DNA of 64,000 nucleotides from Candidatus Mycolicibacterium alkanivorans (lineage in GTDB: Bacteria; Actinomycetota; Actinomycetes; Mycobacteriales; Mycobacteriaceae): contig NZ_JAIVFL010000001.1 of the NCBI RefSeq assembly GCF_022760805.1, forward strand, positions 2,976,001 to 3,040,000. The letters are read 5' to 3'. Positions 50,985-60,984 of the stretch are shown piece after piece. The translations under genes were made by a program, and so were the position numbers. Every line of letters starts with the position of its first letter. Position 1 is the first letter of the stretch. A model generated the notes under the pieces. It ran no database searches and was not told the DNA's origin. It saw nothing but the letters and a program-made list of their open reading frames with translations.

Positions 50985-51872
50985 CTCGACACACAACGCG
51001 AACTGTCGCTGCTGTGACTCCCGGGCGTTCTCGTCGAGTTGGCGCCAGCCCAGCGACGGTTCGATCAGCTCGAGTTCCAGAAGTAGCGGGTCGTCGGCGC
51101 CCCCGATGAGATCGACCCGTGCGTACAGCAGCTCGTCGATGGCAAGCCCGAGGTGTCCGGCGGCGGCTTCCAACGCGGCGTGGGCGACCTCCCACATCTC
51201 GAAGTCCGGGTCGGCCGGCGTCAGCGACTCCTCGGCGAAGGTGCCGGACTCGTCGAGCTCGGGCAGCCTGCCCTCCGGGGGCAGCATCGGCCCCTTGGTG
51301 AAGGCGTGCGACTGTGCACCGCCGAGGAAGACCAGCGCGGTCTCCCCCGCCTCCACGCGCGCGTCGTAGGGCTGCACCAGCACGGTGCGCCCGCTGTCCT
51401 GCAGGGCGGCGGCATGTTCGCGGGCGGCCGCACGGTCGGTGAACCGGCGGGTGTCGACCGAGCCGGCACCGATCGCCGGCTTGACGACGATCTCGCCCCG
51501 GGGCAGGCGAACCTTCTCCCCCGGTGCGAAGAAGTACGACGGCAGGGTCGGCACACCGGCGGCGGCCAGGTCGTCGAGGTAGCGCTTGTCGCTGTTCCAG
51601 GCCACTACCTGCGGCGCGTTGAGCAGGTTGCGCACCCGCGCGGCCCAGGCCAGGAACTCTTCGCGCCGCGCGGCGTAGTCCCACGTCGCCCGCAGGATCA
51701 CCAGATCCGCGGCTTCGGTCTGCGGGTCGTCCCACGACAGCCACCGCGCGTGCAGCCCGCGCCGGCGCAGCGCATCGACGAGGCCGGCGTCGTCGCCGTC
51801 GCCGTCCACCAGCTGCGGGCAGCCGGCCAGAACGATCCTGGGATGGAACACATCGGGGCGGGCCAGCTTCAT
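50934..51872 (-). CDS. ATP-grasp-like protein of unknown function
   Basis: 312 residues from the ATG at 51872; a longer start at 51911 would overlap the divergent qor start. The layout fits ATP-grasp ligases: a pre-grasp Rossmann-like part with LVILRATWDYAARREEFL, then EIVVKPAIGAGSVDTRRF (nucleotide-binding) and ARVDLIGGADDPLLLELELIEPSLG (metal/ATP acidic residues). The substrate is unknown. It sits in the Rv1455 position. Its promoter region is shared with qor: TATCAT (minus, 51896-51891) is a possible -10. Confidence 0.8.
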   Translation of the reverse strand: MKLARPDVFHPRIVLAGCPQLVDGDGDDAGLVDALRRRGLHARWLSWDDPQTEAADLVILRATWDYAARREEFLAWAARVRNLLNAPQVVAWNSDKRYLDDLAAAGVPTLPSYFFAPGEKVRLPRGEIVVKPAIGAGSVDTRRFTDRAAAREHAAALQDSGRTVLVQPYDARVEAGETALVFLGGAQSHAFTKGPMLPPEGRLPELDESGTFAEESLTPADPDFEMWEVAHAALEAAAGHLGLAIDELLYARVDLIGGADDPLLLELELIEPSLGWRQLDENARESQQRQFALCVESALERLGLGPLSHRRP

Positions 51873-51901
51873 GCCGTTCTCACACCGGGGATGATAATGA
51901 C

Positions 51902-52876
51902 ATGCACGCAATCGAAATCGCCCAGACAGGCGGTCCGGAGGTCCTCAGCTACGTCGAGAAGCCGAAACCCGAACCGGGCCCGGGCGAGGTGCTCATCGAG
52001 GCCGACGCCATCGGCGTCAACTACATCGACACCTACTTCCGGTCTGGCCTGTACCCGCGCGAAGTCCCGTTCGTGGTCGGCACGGAGGTGTGCGGGACGG
52101 TCGCGGCGGTGGGCGACGACGTCGCGGCGATCAAGCCCGGCGATCGGGTGGTCACCGCGAACGCCTCCGGCGCCTACGCCGAATTCTGCACGGCACCAGC
52201 GGATTTCGTTGCCTACGTGCCCGATGCCGTGCAGTCCGACGAGGTTGCCTCGGCACTGCTCAAGGGTATGACGGCGCACTATCTGATCAAGTCGGTCTAC
52301 GCCGTGCAGGCCCGCGACTTCCTGCTCGTGCACGCCGGCGCCGGCGGCGTCGGGCTGATCCTCACCCAGTGGGCCACCAGCCTGGGCGCGCGGGTGATCA
52401 CCACGGCTTCCACGCCCGACAAGGCGGAGCTGTCGCGGCGGGCGGGTGCCGTCGAGGTGCTCGACTACCCCGAGAACACCGCCGAGTTCGCCGCCAAGAT
52501 CCGGGATCTGACCAATGGTCGCGGTGTCGCCGCGGTCTACGACGGGGTCGGCAAGACCACGTTCGACGCCAGCCTGGCCAGCTTGGCGGTCCGCGGCACG
52601 CTGGCGTTGTTCGGTGCGTCCAGTGGACCGGTGCCGCCGGTGGACCCGCAGCGACTCAACGCGGCCGGCTCGGTCTACCTGACCCGGCCCAACCTCGCGC
52701 ACTTCACCCGGACGGCCGACGAGTTCGCCTGGCGTGCAGGCGAAGTGCTTGATGCCATTGCCGACGGCTCGATCACGATCACCATCGGCGGGCACTACCC
52801 GCTGGCCGATGCGGCACAAGCCCACCGCGACCTGCAAGGCCGCAAGACGACCGGTTCGATCGTGTTGGTGCCCTAG
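51902..52876 (+). CDS. qor: Quinone oxidoreductase (zeta-crystallin-like MDR)
   Basis: 324 residues of the zinc-independent medium-chain dehydrogenase/reductase family. The NADPH loop is [15 protein letters not shown], and [14 protein letters not shown] is the typical Qor motif. It reduces quinones with NADPH in the cytoplasm (Rv1454c counterpart). It is divergent from the ATP-grasp gene with about 30 bp between starts, so the promoters overlap. Its stop overlaps the ctaB stop by 4 bp. Confidence 0.93.
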   Translation: MHAIEIAQTGGPEVLSYVEKPKPEPGPGEVLIEADAIGVNYIDTYFRSGLYPREVPFVVGTEVCGTVAAVGDDVAAIKPGDRVVTANASGAYAEFCTAPADFVAYVPDAVQSDEVASALLKGMTAHYLIKSVYAVQARDFLLVHAGAGGVGLILTQWATSLGARVITTASTPDKAELSRRAGAVEVLDYPENTAEFAAKIRDLTNGRGVAAVYDGVGKTTFDASLASLAVRGTLALFGASSGPVPPVDPQRLNAAGSVYLTRPNLAHFTRTADEFAWRAGEVLDAIADGSITITIGGHYPLADAAQAHRDLQGRKTTGSIVLVP

Positions 52877-53802
52877 GGGAAGATCGTGGGCAGGGCGATC
52901 GCCGAGTCGACCGCGAGAGCGACGAACACCACGGCCAGGTAGTTGTTCGACTGCAGGAACAGTCGCAGCGGCTTGACGGACTCACCGCGGCGTACACCCG
53001 CATGCAGACGATGGGCCATCACCAGGAACCACGCCCCGGCCAGGGTGGCCACCGACGCGTACAGCCATCCGGCGCCCGGGATCAGCGCCAGCGTGGCGAG
53101 AACCGTCAGCCAGGTGTAGATCACGATCTGCTTGGTCACCTGCTGCTCGGTGGCGACCACGGGCAGCATCGGCACGCCGGCGGCGCGGTAGTCGTCCTTG
53201 TACTTCATGGCCAGCGCCCAGGTGTGCGGCGGCGTCCAGAAGAAGATGATCGCGAACATCACCAGCGCCTGCCAGCCGATGGTGCCGGTCACCGCCGACC
53301 AGCCGATCATCACCGGCATGCAGCCCGCGGCCCCACCCCACACCACGTTCTGCGAGGTGCGGCGCTTGAGCACCAGCGTGTAGATGAGCACGTAGAAGGC
53401 GATTGTGGCGGCGGCCAGATGCGCCGAGAGCATGTTGGTGGTCCACCACAGCCAGAAGAACGAGGCGACCGAGAGTGCCAGCCCGAACACCAGCGCATGG
53501 CTGCGCGGCACCGTGGCCCGGGCCAACGGCCGACGCTCGGTGCGCTTCATCAGCTTGTCGATGTCGGCATCGGCCACACAGTTCAGCGCGTTAGCGCCTG
53601 CTGCGGCGAGCATCCCACCGAACAAGGTGTTGAGGATCAGCAGCGGGTCGACGCTGCCCCGGTGGGCCAGCAGCATGGCCGGGATGGTGGTGACGAGCAG
53701 CAGCTCGATCACCCGCGGTTTGGTCAGGGCTAGATAGCCCAGCATCCGGTCGCGGAATCGAACGGGCGCGCCCTCGACGAGGTGCACTTCACGAACTCTC
53801 AC
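52873..53802 (-). CDS. ctaB: Protoheme IX farnesyltransferase CtaB (heme O synthase)
   Basis: 309 residues from a GTG at 53802 with AGGAG 8 bases upstream; this matches the usual length, while the frame extends 44 codons further without support. UbiA-family protein with about nine helices; [14 protein letters not shown] and [13 protein letters not shown] are the two Asp-rich prenyl-diphosphate motifs. It attaches farnesyl to heme b to make heme O for CtaA. Confidence 0.95.
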   Translation of the reverse strand: MRVREVHLVEGAPVRFRDRMLGYLALTKPRVIELLLVTTIPAMLLAHRGSVDPLLILNTLFGGMLAAAGANALNCVADADIDKLMKRTERRPLARATVPRSHALVFGLALSVASFFWLWWTTNMLSAHLAAATIAFYVLIYTLVLKRRTSQNVVWGGAAGCMPVMIGWSAVTGTIGWQALVMFAIIFFWTPPHTWALAMKYKDDYRAAGVPMLPVVATEQQVTKQIVIYTWLTVLATLALIPGAGWLYASVATLAGAWFLVMAHRLHAGVRRGESVKPLRLFLQSNNYLAVVFVALAVDSAIALPTIFP

Positions 53803-53992
53803 GCAGCTGACTCCTGACACGCGGCGGCGAAGCCGACGATCTACTACATACGATGGTAGACCGGCCGGCCCCAGACCGGAGCCGAAGGGTCGATTCACGG
53901 CGATTCCACCTCGGTGATGCGCTGGGACCCGCAAAGCTTCACCTGCGGGTCACGCTGCTGGGAGCACACTGCAATAGCACCCCATCCGGCAC

Positions 53993-53998
53993 TAGGGT
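53993..53998 (+). promoter_or_regulatory. Candidate -10 box (TAGGGT) of the tkt operon
   Basis: TAGGGT fits TANNNT. A start near 54005 would give a leader of about 43 bases with AGGAG (54036-54040) 7 bases before the tkt GTG. The rest of the 245-bp ctaB-tkt gap shows no gene. Confidence 0.4.
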
Positions 53999-54047
53999 GA
54001 AGACGACCCCAGCTTGCCAGCACTCTGACGACGCCAGGAGTGAGTTA

Positions 54048-56141
54048 GTGACCACACTCGAACAGATTTCCGCGCTGACCCAGCCACACCATCCGGACGA
54101 CTGGAGCGGTATCGACTCGCTGGCCGTCGATACGGTGCGGGTTTTGGCCGCCGATGCGGTCCAGAAGGTGGGCAACGGACACCCCGGCACGGCGATGAGC
54201 CTGGCGCCGTTGGCCTACACGCTGTTCCAGCGGGTGATGCGGCACGACCCCAGCGACACCCACTGGCTGGGTCGCGACCGCTTCATCCTGTCCTGCGGGC
54301 ACAGCAGCCTCACGTTGTACTTACAGCTGTACCTCGGCGGATTCGGCCTCGAACTCTCCGACATCGAGTCGCTGCGCACCTGGGGTTCCAAGACGCCGGG
54401 CCACCCGGAATTCCGGCACACCCTCGGCGTGGAGATCACCACCGGTCCGCTTGGACAGGGCCTGTCCTCCGCGGTCGGGATGGCGATGGCCGCCCGCTAC
54501 GAGCGCGGCCTGTTCGACCCGGACGCTCCGGCCGGCACCAGCCCGTTCGACCACTACATCTATGTGATCGCCTCCGACGGTGACATCGAGGAGGGCGTCA
54601 CCAGCGAGGCCTCGTCGCTGGCGGGCACTCAGCAGCTGGGCAACCTGATCGTCTTCTACGACCGCAATCAGATCTCCATCGAGCACGACACCAACATCGC
54701 GCTGTCCGAGGACACCCTCGAGCGCTACCGCGCCTACGGCTGGCACGTCCAGGAAGTCGAGGGCGGTGAGAACGTCGTCGGCGTCGAGAAGGCGATCGCC
54801 GAAGCCAAGAAGGTCACCGACAAACCGTCGTTCATCTCGGTGCGCACGATCATCGGCTATCCGGCGCCGACGAAGATGAACACCGGCGGTGTGCACGGCT
54901 CGGCACTGGGCGAGGAGGAGGTGGCCGCCACCAAGAGGGTGCTCGGCTTCGACCCGGACAAGACGTTCGAGGTGCGCCCCGAGGTCATCGAGCACACCCG
55001 CAAGCTCGTCGACCGCGGCCGGGAGGCCCGTGAGAAGTGGCAGGGCGACTTCGACGCCTGGGCGCAGCGCGAACCGGAACGCAAGGCGCTGCTGGACCGG
55101 CTGACGGCCCGGGAGCTGCCCGACGGGTGGGACGCCGACATCACCTACTGGGAGCCGGGCTCCAAGGCGGTGGCCACCCGGGCGGCCTTCGGTCAGGTGC
55201 TCAACGACGTCGCGCCGAAACTGCCCGAATTGTGGGGTGGCTCAGCGGATCTCGCGGGCAGCAACAACACCACCATCAAGGGTGTGAAGTCGTTCGGGCC
55301 GCCGTCGATCTCCACGGCGGACTTCACCGCCGACTGGTATGGCCGGGTGCTGCACTTCGGTATTCGCGAACACGCGATGGGCTCGATCCTGTCCGGCATC
55401 GTGCTGCACGGACCGACCCGCGCGTTCGGCGGCACGTTCCTGCAGTTCGCCGATTACATGCGGCCCGCGGTGCGACTGGCGTCGCTGATGGACATCGACA
55501 CCATCTACATCTGGACGCACGACTCGATCGGGCTCGGCGAGGACGGCCCCACCCACCAGCCGATCGAACACCTGGCGGCGCTGCGCGCGATCCCGAAGCT
55601 CTCGGTGGTGCGTCCCGGCGATCCCAACGAGACCGCATATGCCTGGCGCTCGATCATCGCCCGCGCCAACGGCAGCGGCCCGGTCGGTTTCATCCTGACC
55701 CGCCAGGGCGTCCCGGTTCTGGAGGGCACCAGCGCCGAGGGCGTCGCCCGCGGGGGCTATGTGCTGGGTGGCGGCAGTCCGGCCGATGACGCCGACGTGA
55801 TCATCATTGCCACCGGCTCTGAGCTCCAGCTGGCGGTGGAAGCGCAGAAGATGTTGGCGGACAAGGACATCCGCGCCTACGTGGTGTCGATGCCCTGTGT
55901 GGAATGGTTCGAGTCTCAGCCGCAGGAGTACCGCGACAGGGTGCTGCCGCCGGACGTGTCGGCCCGGGTCGCGGTGGAGGCCGGGATCGCCCAGAGTTGG
56001 TACAAGTTCGTCGGCGACACCGGCGAGATCATCTCCATCGAGCACTACGGCGAGTCCGCCGACGACAAGACGCTCTTCCGCGAGTTCGGCTTCACTCCCG
56101 AGGCCGTCGCCGCGGCTGCCGAACGCGCAATCGACAACTGA
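54048..56141 (+). CDS. tkt: Transketolase
   Basis: 697 residues from a GTG with AGGAG at 7-base spacing. TPP motif SDGDIEEGV (with the downstream Asn in FYDRN), [15 protein letters not shown] at the N-terminus and [12 protein letters not shown] in the middle are diagnostic. It moves two-carbon units between sugar phosphates in the non-oxidative pentose-phosphate pathway. First gene of tkt-tal-zwf-opcA-pgl; tal follows by 19 bp. An upstream in-frame start at 53853 is not supported. Confidence 0.98.
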   Translation: MTTLEQISALTQPHHPDDWSGIDSLAVDTVRVLAADAVQKVGNGHPGTAMSLAPLAYTLFQRVMRHDPSDTHWLGRDRFILSCGHSSLTLYLQLYLGGFGLELSDIESLRTWGSKTPGHPEFRHTLGVEITTGPLGQGLSSAVGMAMAARYERGLFDPDAPAGTSPFDHYIYVIASDGDIEEGVTSEASSLAGTQQLGNLIVFYDRNQISIEHDTNIALSEDTLERYRAYGWHVQEVEGGENVVGVEKAIAEAKKVTDKPSFISVRTIIGYPAPTKMNTGGVHGSALGEEEVAATKRVLGFDPDKTFEVRPEVIEHTRKLVDRGREAREKWQGDFDAWAQREPERKALLDRLTARELPDGWDADITYWEPGSKAVATRAAFGQVLNDVAPKLPELWGGSADLAGSNNTTIKGVKSFGPPSISTADFTADWYGRVLHFGIREHAMGSILSGIVLHGPTRAFGGTFLQFADYMRPAVRLASLMDIDTIYIWTHDSIGLGEDGPTHQPIEHLAALRAIPKLSVVRPGDPNETAYAWRSIIARANGSGPVGFILTRQGVPVLEGTSAEGVARGGYVLGGGSPADDADVIIIATGSELQLAVEAQKMLADKDIRAYVVSMPCVEWFESQPQEYRDRVLPPDVSARVAVEAGIAQSWYKFVGDTGEIISIEHYGESADDKTLFREFGFTPEAVAAAAERAIDN

Positions 56142-56160
56142 CCTACAGAAGGGTACCGAC

Positions 56161-57288
56161 ATGGCACAGAATCCCAACCTCGCGGCGCTGTCCGCCGCGG
56201 GCGTCTCCGTCTGGCTCGACGACCTGTCCCGCGAGCGGTTGCAGTCGGGCAGCCTGCAGGAGCTGATCGACACCCGCAGCGTCGTCGGCGTCACCACCAA
56301 CCCGTCGATCTTCCAGGCCGCCCTGTCCACGGGCACCGCCTATAACGCCCAAGTCGCCGAGCTCGCCGAGCGAGGAGCCGACGTCGACGCCACCATCCGC
56401 ACCGTGACCACGGACGACGTCCGCAACGCCTGCGATGTGCTGCGGCCGCAGTGGGAGGCCTCCGGCGGTGTCGACGGTCGAGTGTCGATCGAGGTCGATC
56501 CGCGGCTGGCCCACGACACCGACAAGACCATCCTGCAGGCCATCGAATTGTGGAAGATCGTCGACCGGCCCAACCTGCTGATCAAGATCCCGGCCACCGA
56601 GGCGGGCCTGCCCGCCATCACGGCCGTTCTGGCCGAAGGCATTTCGGTCAACGTCACGCTCATCTTCTCCGTCGAGCGCCACCGAGCGGTGATGGATGCC
56701 TACCTTGCCGGGTTGGAAGCCGCCGAGAAGGCCGGCCACGACCTGAACACCATCCATTCGGTTGCCTCGTTCTTCGTCTCCAGGGTGGACACCGAGATCG
56801 ACAAGCGACTGGAGGCCATCGGGTCCGACGAGGCGCTCGCACTGCGCGGCAAAGCCGGGGTGGCCAACGCCCGTCTCGCCTACGCCGCCTACGAGGAGGT
56901 GTTCGTCGGCGGCAAGCGGTTCGCACCCCTGGCCGAGGCCGGCGCGTGGGTGCAGCGTCCGCTGTGGGCGTCGACCGGGGTGAAGAACCCCGACTACTCC
57001 GACACCCTGTACGTCACCGAACTGGTGGCGCCCAACACGGTCAACACAATGCCGGAAAAGACCCTCGACGCGGTCGCCGACCACGGCGTGGTCACCGGGG
57101 ACACGATCACCGGCACGGCCGCCGAGGCGCAAGGGGTGTTCGACAAGCTCGACGCCATCGGCATCGACTTGCGCGACGTCTTCCTGGTCCTCGAGGACGA
57201 GGGCGTGGAGAAGTTCGAGAAGTCCTGGCAGCAGCTGCTGGACGCTACTCAGGGCCAGCTCGACGCCGCCGCCAGATGGTCGCGGTAG
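56161..57288 (+). CDS. tal: Transaldolase
   Basis: 375 residues from an ATG with GAAGGG upstream. Lys142 in [10 protein letters not shown] is the Schiff-base lysine; VTTNPSIF and [11 protein letters not shown] are further family motifs. It moves three-carbon units in the pentose-phosphate pathway. The zwf start lies within its last 13 bases. Confidence 0.97.
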   Translation: MAQNPNLAALSAAGVSVWLDDLSRERLQSGSLQELIDTRSVVGVTTNPSIFQAALSTGTAYNAQVAELAERGADVDATIRTVTTDDVRNACDVLRPQWEASGGVDGRVSIEVDPRLAHDTDKTILQAIELWKIVDRPNLLIKIPATEAGLPAITAVLAEGISVNVTLIFSVERHRAVMDAYLAGLEAAEKAGHDLNTIHSVASFFVSRVDTEIDKRLEAIGSDEALALRGKAGVANARLAYAAYEEVFVGGKRFAPLAEAGAWVQRPLWASTGVKNPDYSDTLYVTELVAPNTVNTMPEKTLDAVADHGVVTGDTITGTAAEAQGVFDKLDAIGIDLRDVFLVLEDEGVEKFEKSWQQLLDATQGQLDAAARWSR

Positions 57289-58847
57289 ACGAGCCCGTAC
57301 CCGGGGTGGTGGCTCCGGCCCCGGCGAGTTATCGCAACCCGCTGCGCGACAAGCGGGACAAGCGGATGCCCCGGATCGCCGGCCCGTGCGGCGTGGTGAT
57401 CTTCGGCGTCACCGGAGATCTCGCCCGCAAGAAGTTGATGCCTGCGATCTACGACCTGGCCAACCGGGGACTGTTGCCGCCCTCGTTCTCATTGGTCGGG
57501 TTCGCCCGGCGGGACTGGGCCGACGAGGATTTCGGGCAGATCGTTTACGAGGCGGTTAAACAACACGCCCGCACGCCGTTTCGCCAGGAGGTGTGGGACC
57601 GCCTCGCCGAGGGCGTCCGGTTCGTCTGCGGCACATTCGACGACGACGCCTCCTTCACCCGGCTGGCCGAGACGCTGGAGAAGCTGGATGTGGACCGCGG
57701 TACGGGCGGCAATCACGCCTTCTATCTGTCGGTCCCGCCGAAGGCGTTCCCGGTGGTCTGCGAACAGCTCAAAAAGTCCGGGCTGGCCCGCCGGCAGGAG
57801 GGCCGCTGGAGCCGGGTGGTGATCGAAAAGCCGTTCGGCCACGACTTGGAGAGCGCGATCGAGCTGAACAAGGTCGTCAACAGCGTCTTCCCGGAGGAGT
57901 CGGTGTTCCGCATCGACCACTACCTCGGCAAGGAGACGGTGCAGAACATCTTGGCGCTGCGGTTCGCCAATGAGCTCTACGAACCGATCTGGAACAGCCA
58001 CTACGTCGACAGCGTCCAGATCACCATGGCCGAGGACATCGGTCTGGGCGGGCGGGCCGGTTACTACGACGGCATCGGGGCGGCCCGCGACGTCGTCCAG
58101 AATCACCTGTTGCAGCTGCTGGCGCTGACCGCGATGGAGGAGCCGGTCAGCTTCCACCCGCGCGAAGTCCGAGCCGAGAAGATCAAGGTGCTCTCGGCCA
58201 CCGCACTGGCGCTGCCGCTGGACCTGACCACCTCGCGTGGGCAGTACACCACGGGTTGGCAGGGCGGTGAGAAGGTCGTCGGGCTGCTCGACGAGGAGGG
58301 GTTCTCCAAGGACTCGACCACCGAGACGTTCGCCGCGATCGAACTCGAGGTCGACACCCGACGGTGGGCCGGGGTGCCGTTCTATCTGCGGACCGGAAAA
58401 CGATTGGGCCGCAGGGTCACCGAGATCGCGTTGGTGTTCAAGCGTGCTCCGCATTTGCCGTTCGACGCGACGATGACCGAGGACCTCGGGACCAACGCGC
58501 TGGTGATCCGCGTCCAGCCGGACGAGGGCATCACGCTGCGCTTCGGCTCGAAGGTGCCCGGCAGTGCGATGGAGGTCCGCGACGTCAACATGGACTTCTC
58601 GTACGGTTCGGCTTTCGCCGAAGACTCGCCGGAGGCCTACGAGCGGCTCATCCTCGACGTCCTGCTGGGTGAGCCCTCACTGTTCCCCAGCAACGCCGAG
58701 GTCGAAATGTCCTGGGAGATATTGGATCCCGTCCTGGATTACTGGGCCGAGGGCGGCAAGCCGGACCCGTACGAGTCGGGCACCTGGGGTCCGGAGTCGG
58801 CGTTCGAGATGTTGCGGCGCTCGGGACGTGAATGGAGGCGTCCCTAG
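57276..58847 (+). CDS. zwf: Glucose-6-phosphate dehydrogenase
   Basis: 523 residues from an ATG 13 bp inside the end of tal. NADP-binding [10 protein letters not shown] at 44-53 and catalytic RIDHYLGKE at 212-220 with His215. It performs the first, NADPH-producing step of the oxidative pentose-phosphate pathway. In Actinobacteria its activity depends on OpcA, encoded next. Repeat DNA begins 2 bp after its stop. Confidence 0.97.
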   Translation: MVAVDEPVPGVVAPAPASYRNPLRDKRDKRMPRIAGPCGVVIFGVTGDLARKKLMPAIYDLANRGLLPPSFSLVGFARRDWADEDFGQIVYEAVKQHARTPFRQEVWDRLAEGVRFVCGTFDDDASFTRLAETLEKLDVDRGTGGNHAFYLSVPPKAFPVVCEQLKKSGLARRQEGRWSRVVIEKPFGHDLESAIELNKVVNSVFPEESVFRIDHYLGKETVQNILALRFANELYEPIWNSHYVDSVQITMAEDIGLGGRAGYYDGIGAARDVVQNHLLQLLALTAMEEPVSFHPREVRAEKIKVLSATALALPLDLTTSRGQYTTGWQGGEKVVGLLDEEGFSKDSTTETFAAIELEVDTRRWAGVPFYLRTGKRLGRRVTEIALVFKRAPHLPFDATMTEDLGTNALVIRVQPDEGITLRFGSKVPGSAMEVRDVNMDFSYGSAFAEDSPEAYERLILDVLLGEPSLFPSNAEVEMSWEILDPVLDYWAEGGKPDPYESGTWGPESAFEMLRRSGREWRRP

Positions 58848-58849
58848 CG

Positions 58850-59065
58850 ATGAGCGTCAGCGAAGAACGGAGACGGCAGCCCGTGATGAGCGTCAGCGAA
58901 GAACGGCGACGGCTTCCCGTGATGAGCGTCAGCGAAGAACGGCGACGGCTTCCCGTGATGAGCGTCAGCGAAGAACGGAGACGGCTTCCCGTGATGAGCG
59001 TCAGCGAAGAACGGCGACGGCTTCCCGTGATGAGCGTCAGCGAAGAACGGCGACGGCAGAAGTGA
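58850..59065 (+). repeat. Six tandem 36-bp repeats between zwf and opcA
   Basis: Units start at 58850, 58886, 58922, 58958, 58994 and 59030. Each begins ATGAGCGTCAGCGAAGAACG and ends CCCGTG, except the last, which ends GCAGAAGTGA and merges into the opcA start. Units differ at only one or two positions (A/C at one, CAG/CTT at another). The period is 12 codons. Confidence 0.95.
58850..59065 (+). CDS. Repeat-encoded small ORF (12-residue repeats), coupled to opcA
   Basis: 71 codons made of six copies of MSVSEERRRLPV (Q for L in the first and last; the last ends QK). It begins 2 bp after the zwf stop and ends in a TGA that overlaps the opcA GTG (GTGA), so ribosomes translating it could pass directly to opcA. 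Every unit also offers an ATG or GTG start. The predicted peptide is very basic and charged. Whether the peptide is made or only acts as a translational bridge is unknown; MIRU elements in M. tuberculosis have the same coupling design. Confidence 0.5.
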   Translation: MSVSEERRRQPVMSVSEERRRLPVMSVSEERRRLPVMSVSEERRRLPVMSVSEERRRLPVMSVSEERRRQK

Positions 59066-59973
59066 TTGTCGATTTGCCGGACACCACGACCAACCAGCTG
59101 AACAAGAAGATCACCGCAGTGCGCGAGGAAGGCGGTGCGATCACACTGGGCCGGGTTCTGACGTTGGTGATCGCGCCGGACAGCTTGGACCTCGTCGAGG
59201 ACGCTATCGACGCCGCCACATCGGCCAGCCGTGAACACCCCTGCCGCATCATCGTCGTGGTGCCCGACGACCGGCTGGCCACCGACCCTCGGCTGGACGG
59301 CCAGTTGCGGGTCGGCGGCGACGCCGGGGCCGGCGAGGTGGTGGTCCTGAAGATCTCCGGGCCACTGTCGGCGCACGCCAGCAGCGTGGTGCTGCCGTTC
59401 CTGCTGCCCGACACCCCCGTGGTGGCCTGGTGGCCCGGCGTGCCCCCGGCGGTTCCGGCACAGGATCCGTTGGGCCGCTTGGCACTTCGACGGATCACCG
59501 ATGCCACCGGTGCAGCGGATCCGCTGGCCTCGATCAAGGACCGGCTCAACGGGTACACCGCCGGCGACACCGACCTGGCCTGGAGCCGGATCACCTACTG
59601 GCGGGCACTGCTGGCCTCCGCGCTGGATCAGCCACCGTATGAGCCGGTGACCTCGGCGCTGGTGTCGGGTCTGAAGAACGAACCGGCGCTCGACATTCTG
59701 GCGGGCTGGCTGGCCAGCCGGATCGACGGACAGGTCCGGCGGACCACGGGAGCACTCAAGGTCGAACTGGTGCGTCCCTCCGAGACCGTGACGTTGAGCC
59801 GTCCGCAAGACGGGGTCACCGCCACCCTGAGCCGTACCGCCCGGCCCGACGCCCTGCTGCCACTGCCCCGCCGGGAAACCCGCGAGTGCCTGGCCGAGGA
59901 TCTGCGCCGGCTCGACGCAGACGAGATTTATCGCGAGGCATTGGCGGGTATCGACGAGGTGCAGTACGTGTGA
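59062..59973 (+). CDS. opcA: Glucose-6-phosphate dehydrogenase assembly protein OpcA
   Basis: 303 residues from a GTG at 59062, the expected length; in-frame sequence before it belongs to the repeats. It starts [17 protein letters not shown] and contains [21 protein letters not shown], typical of actinobacterial OpcA. It is needed for full activity or assembly of Zwf. pgl follows by 19 bp. Confidence 0.95.
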   Translation: MIVDLPDTTTNQLNKKITAVREEGGAITLGRVLTLVIAPDSLDLVEDAIDAATSASREHPCRIIVVVPDDRLATDPRLDGQLRVGGDAGAGEVVVLKISGPLSAHASSVVLPFLLPDTPVVAWWPGVPPAVPAQDPLGRLALRRITDATGAADPLASIKDRLNGYTAGDTDLAWSRITYWRALLASALDQPPYEPVTSALVSGLKNEPALDILAGWLASRIDGQVRRTTGALKVELVRPSETVTLSRPQDGVTATLSRTARPDALLPLPRRETRECLAEDLRRLDADEIYREALAGIDEVQYV

Positions 59974-59992
59974 CGGACAAGAAGGGGCGGAC

Positions 59993-60736
59993 GTGAGCGT
60001 TGTGGTCGAAACCTATCCGGACACCTCCGCACTGGTCGCCGCCGCCGGGGACCGCCTGGTCGAGGCGATCACCGGTGCCATCGCAGCCCGCGGCAGGGCG
60101 CTGATCGTCCTGACCGGCGGCGGCACCGGCATCGGCCTGCTCGAGCACGTCCGTACCCACGACGCCGGAGTGGACTGGTCCAAGGTGCACTTGTTGTGGG
60201 GCGACGAGCGTTTCGTGCCGGCCGCCGATGACGAGCGCAACGAGAAGCAGGCCCGCGAGGCCCTCATCGACCACATCGCGATCCCGGCCGACAACGTGCA
60301 CCCGATGGCCCCCAGCGACGGTGAGTTCGGCGACGATCTCGACGCCGCCGCCGCCGACTATGCCAAGGTGCTGGCCGATTGTGCCGAATCCGGCGCAGAT
60401 GCACCGACTTTCGACGTCCACCTGCTCGGGATGGGCGGCGAGGGACACGTCAACTCGCTGTTTCCGCACTCCCCCGCCACGCTGGAGACCGAGCGGCTGG
60501 TCGTCGGCGTAGCGGACTCCCCCAAGCCTCCGCCGCGGCGGATCACACTGACACTGCCCGCCGTCCAGCGCTCCCGCGAAGTGTGGCTGGTGGTCTCCGG
60601 GGACGCCAAGGCCGATGCCGTGGCGGCCGCCATCGGCGGGGCCAGCCCCGCCGATGTCCCCGCGGCCGGCGGTGTGGGACGCGAAGCCACGGTGTGGCTT
60701 CTCGACGCCGCCGCGGCCGGCAAGCTGACCGACTGA
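59993..60736 (+). CDS. pgl: 6-phosphogluconolactonase
   Basis: 247 residues from a GTG with GAAGGGG 5 bases upstream. The [14 protein letters not shown] and [15 protein letters not shown] motifs and the [15 protein letters not shown] segment (catalytic His) are those of the DevB/NagB-like family. It hydrolyses 6-phosphogluconolactone, the step after Zwf. Last gene of the operon. Confidence 0.96.
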   Translation: MSVVVETYPDTSALVAAAGDRLVEAITGAIAARGRALIVLTGGGTGIGLLEHVRTHDAGVDWSKVHLLWGDERFVPAADDERNEKQAREALIDHIAIPADNVHPMAPSDGEFGDDLDAAAADYAKVLADCAESGADAPTFDVHLLGMGGEGHVNSLFPHSPATLETERLVVGVADSPKPPPRRITLTLPAVQRSREVWLVVSGDAKADAVAAAIGGASPADVPAAGGVGREATVWLLDAAAAGKLTD

Positions 60737-60821
60737 CGTCCATCGTGGACACGACACCGCCGCTGCTAGTGTCCCCCGTCAGCCATCACCGCGGCGCAGC
60801 GATCGCGGCGTCCAGCAAAAC

Positions 60822-60947
60822 CTACCACCAGGGCTCAGCCGGGTCGGCGATCGACCAGTCACCCAGGACGGGCGGCGCCACGGGCGGCAGCGGCCCGATG
60901 AGTTCGGCGGTGTTGGCCATAGATACCTGGTGTTCGGGTTGCGTCAT
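60822..60947 (-). CDS. Candidate small protein downstream of ppc
   Basis: An ATG at 60947 opens 41 codons to a TAG. The peptide contains ELIGPLPPVAPPVLGDW and ends PAEPWW, Pro-rich with three Trp; a second Met at residue 10 could also start it. It lies 37 bp after the ppc stop on the same strand and fills the ppc-pgl gap. There is no clear Shine-Dalgarno sequence. The composition is unlike chance high-GC frames. No family is recognised. Confidence 0.4.
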   Translation of the reverse strand: MTQPEHQVSMANTAELIGPLPPVAPPVLGDWSIADPAEPWW

Positions 60948-60984
60948 ATCCGTTAGGACGCCGCCGCGTCGGTGGCAGTTCCAC

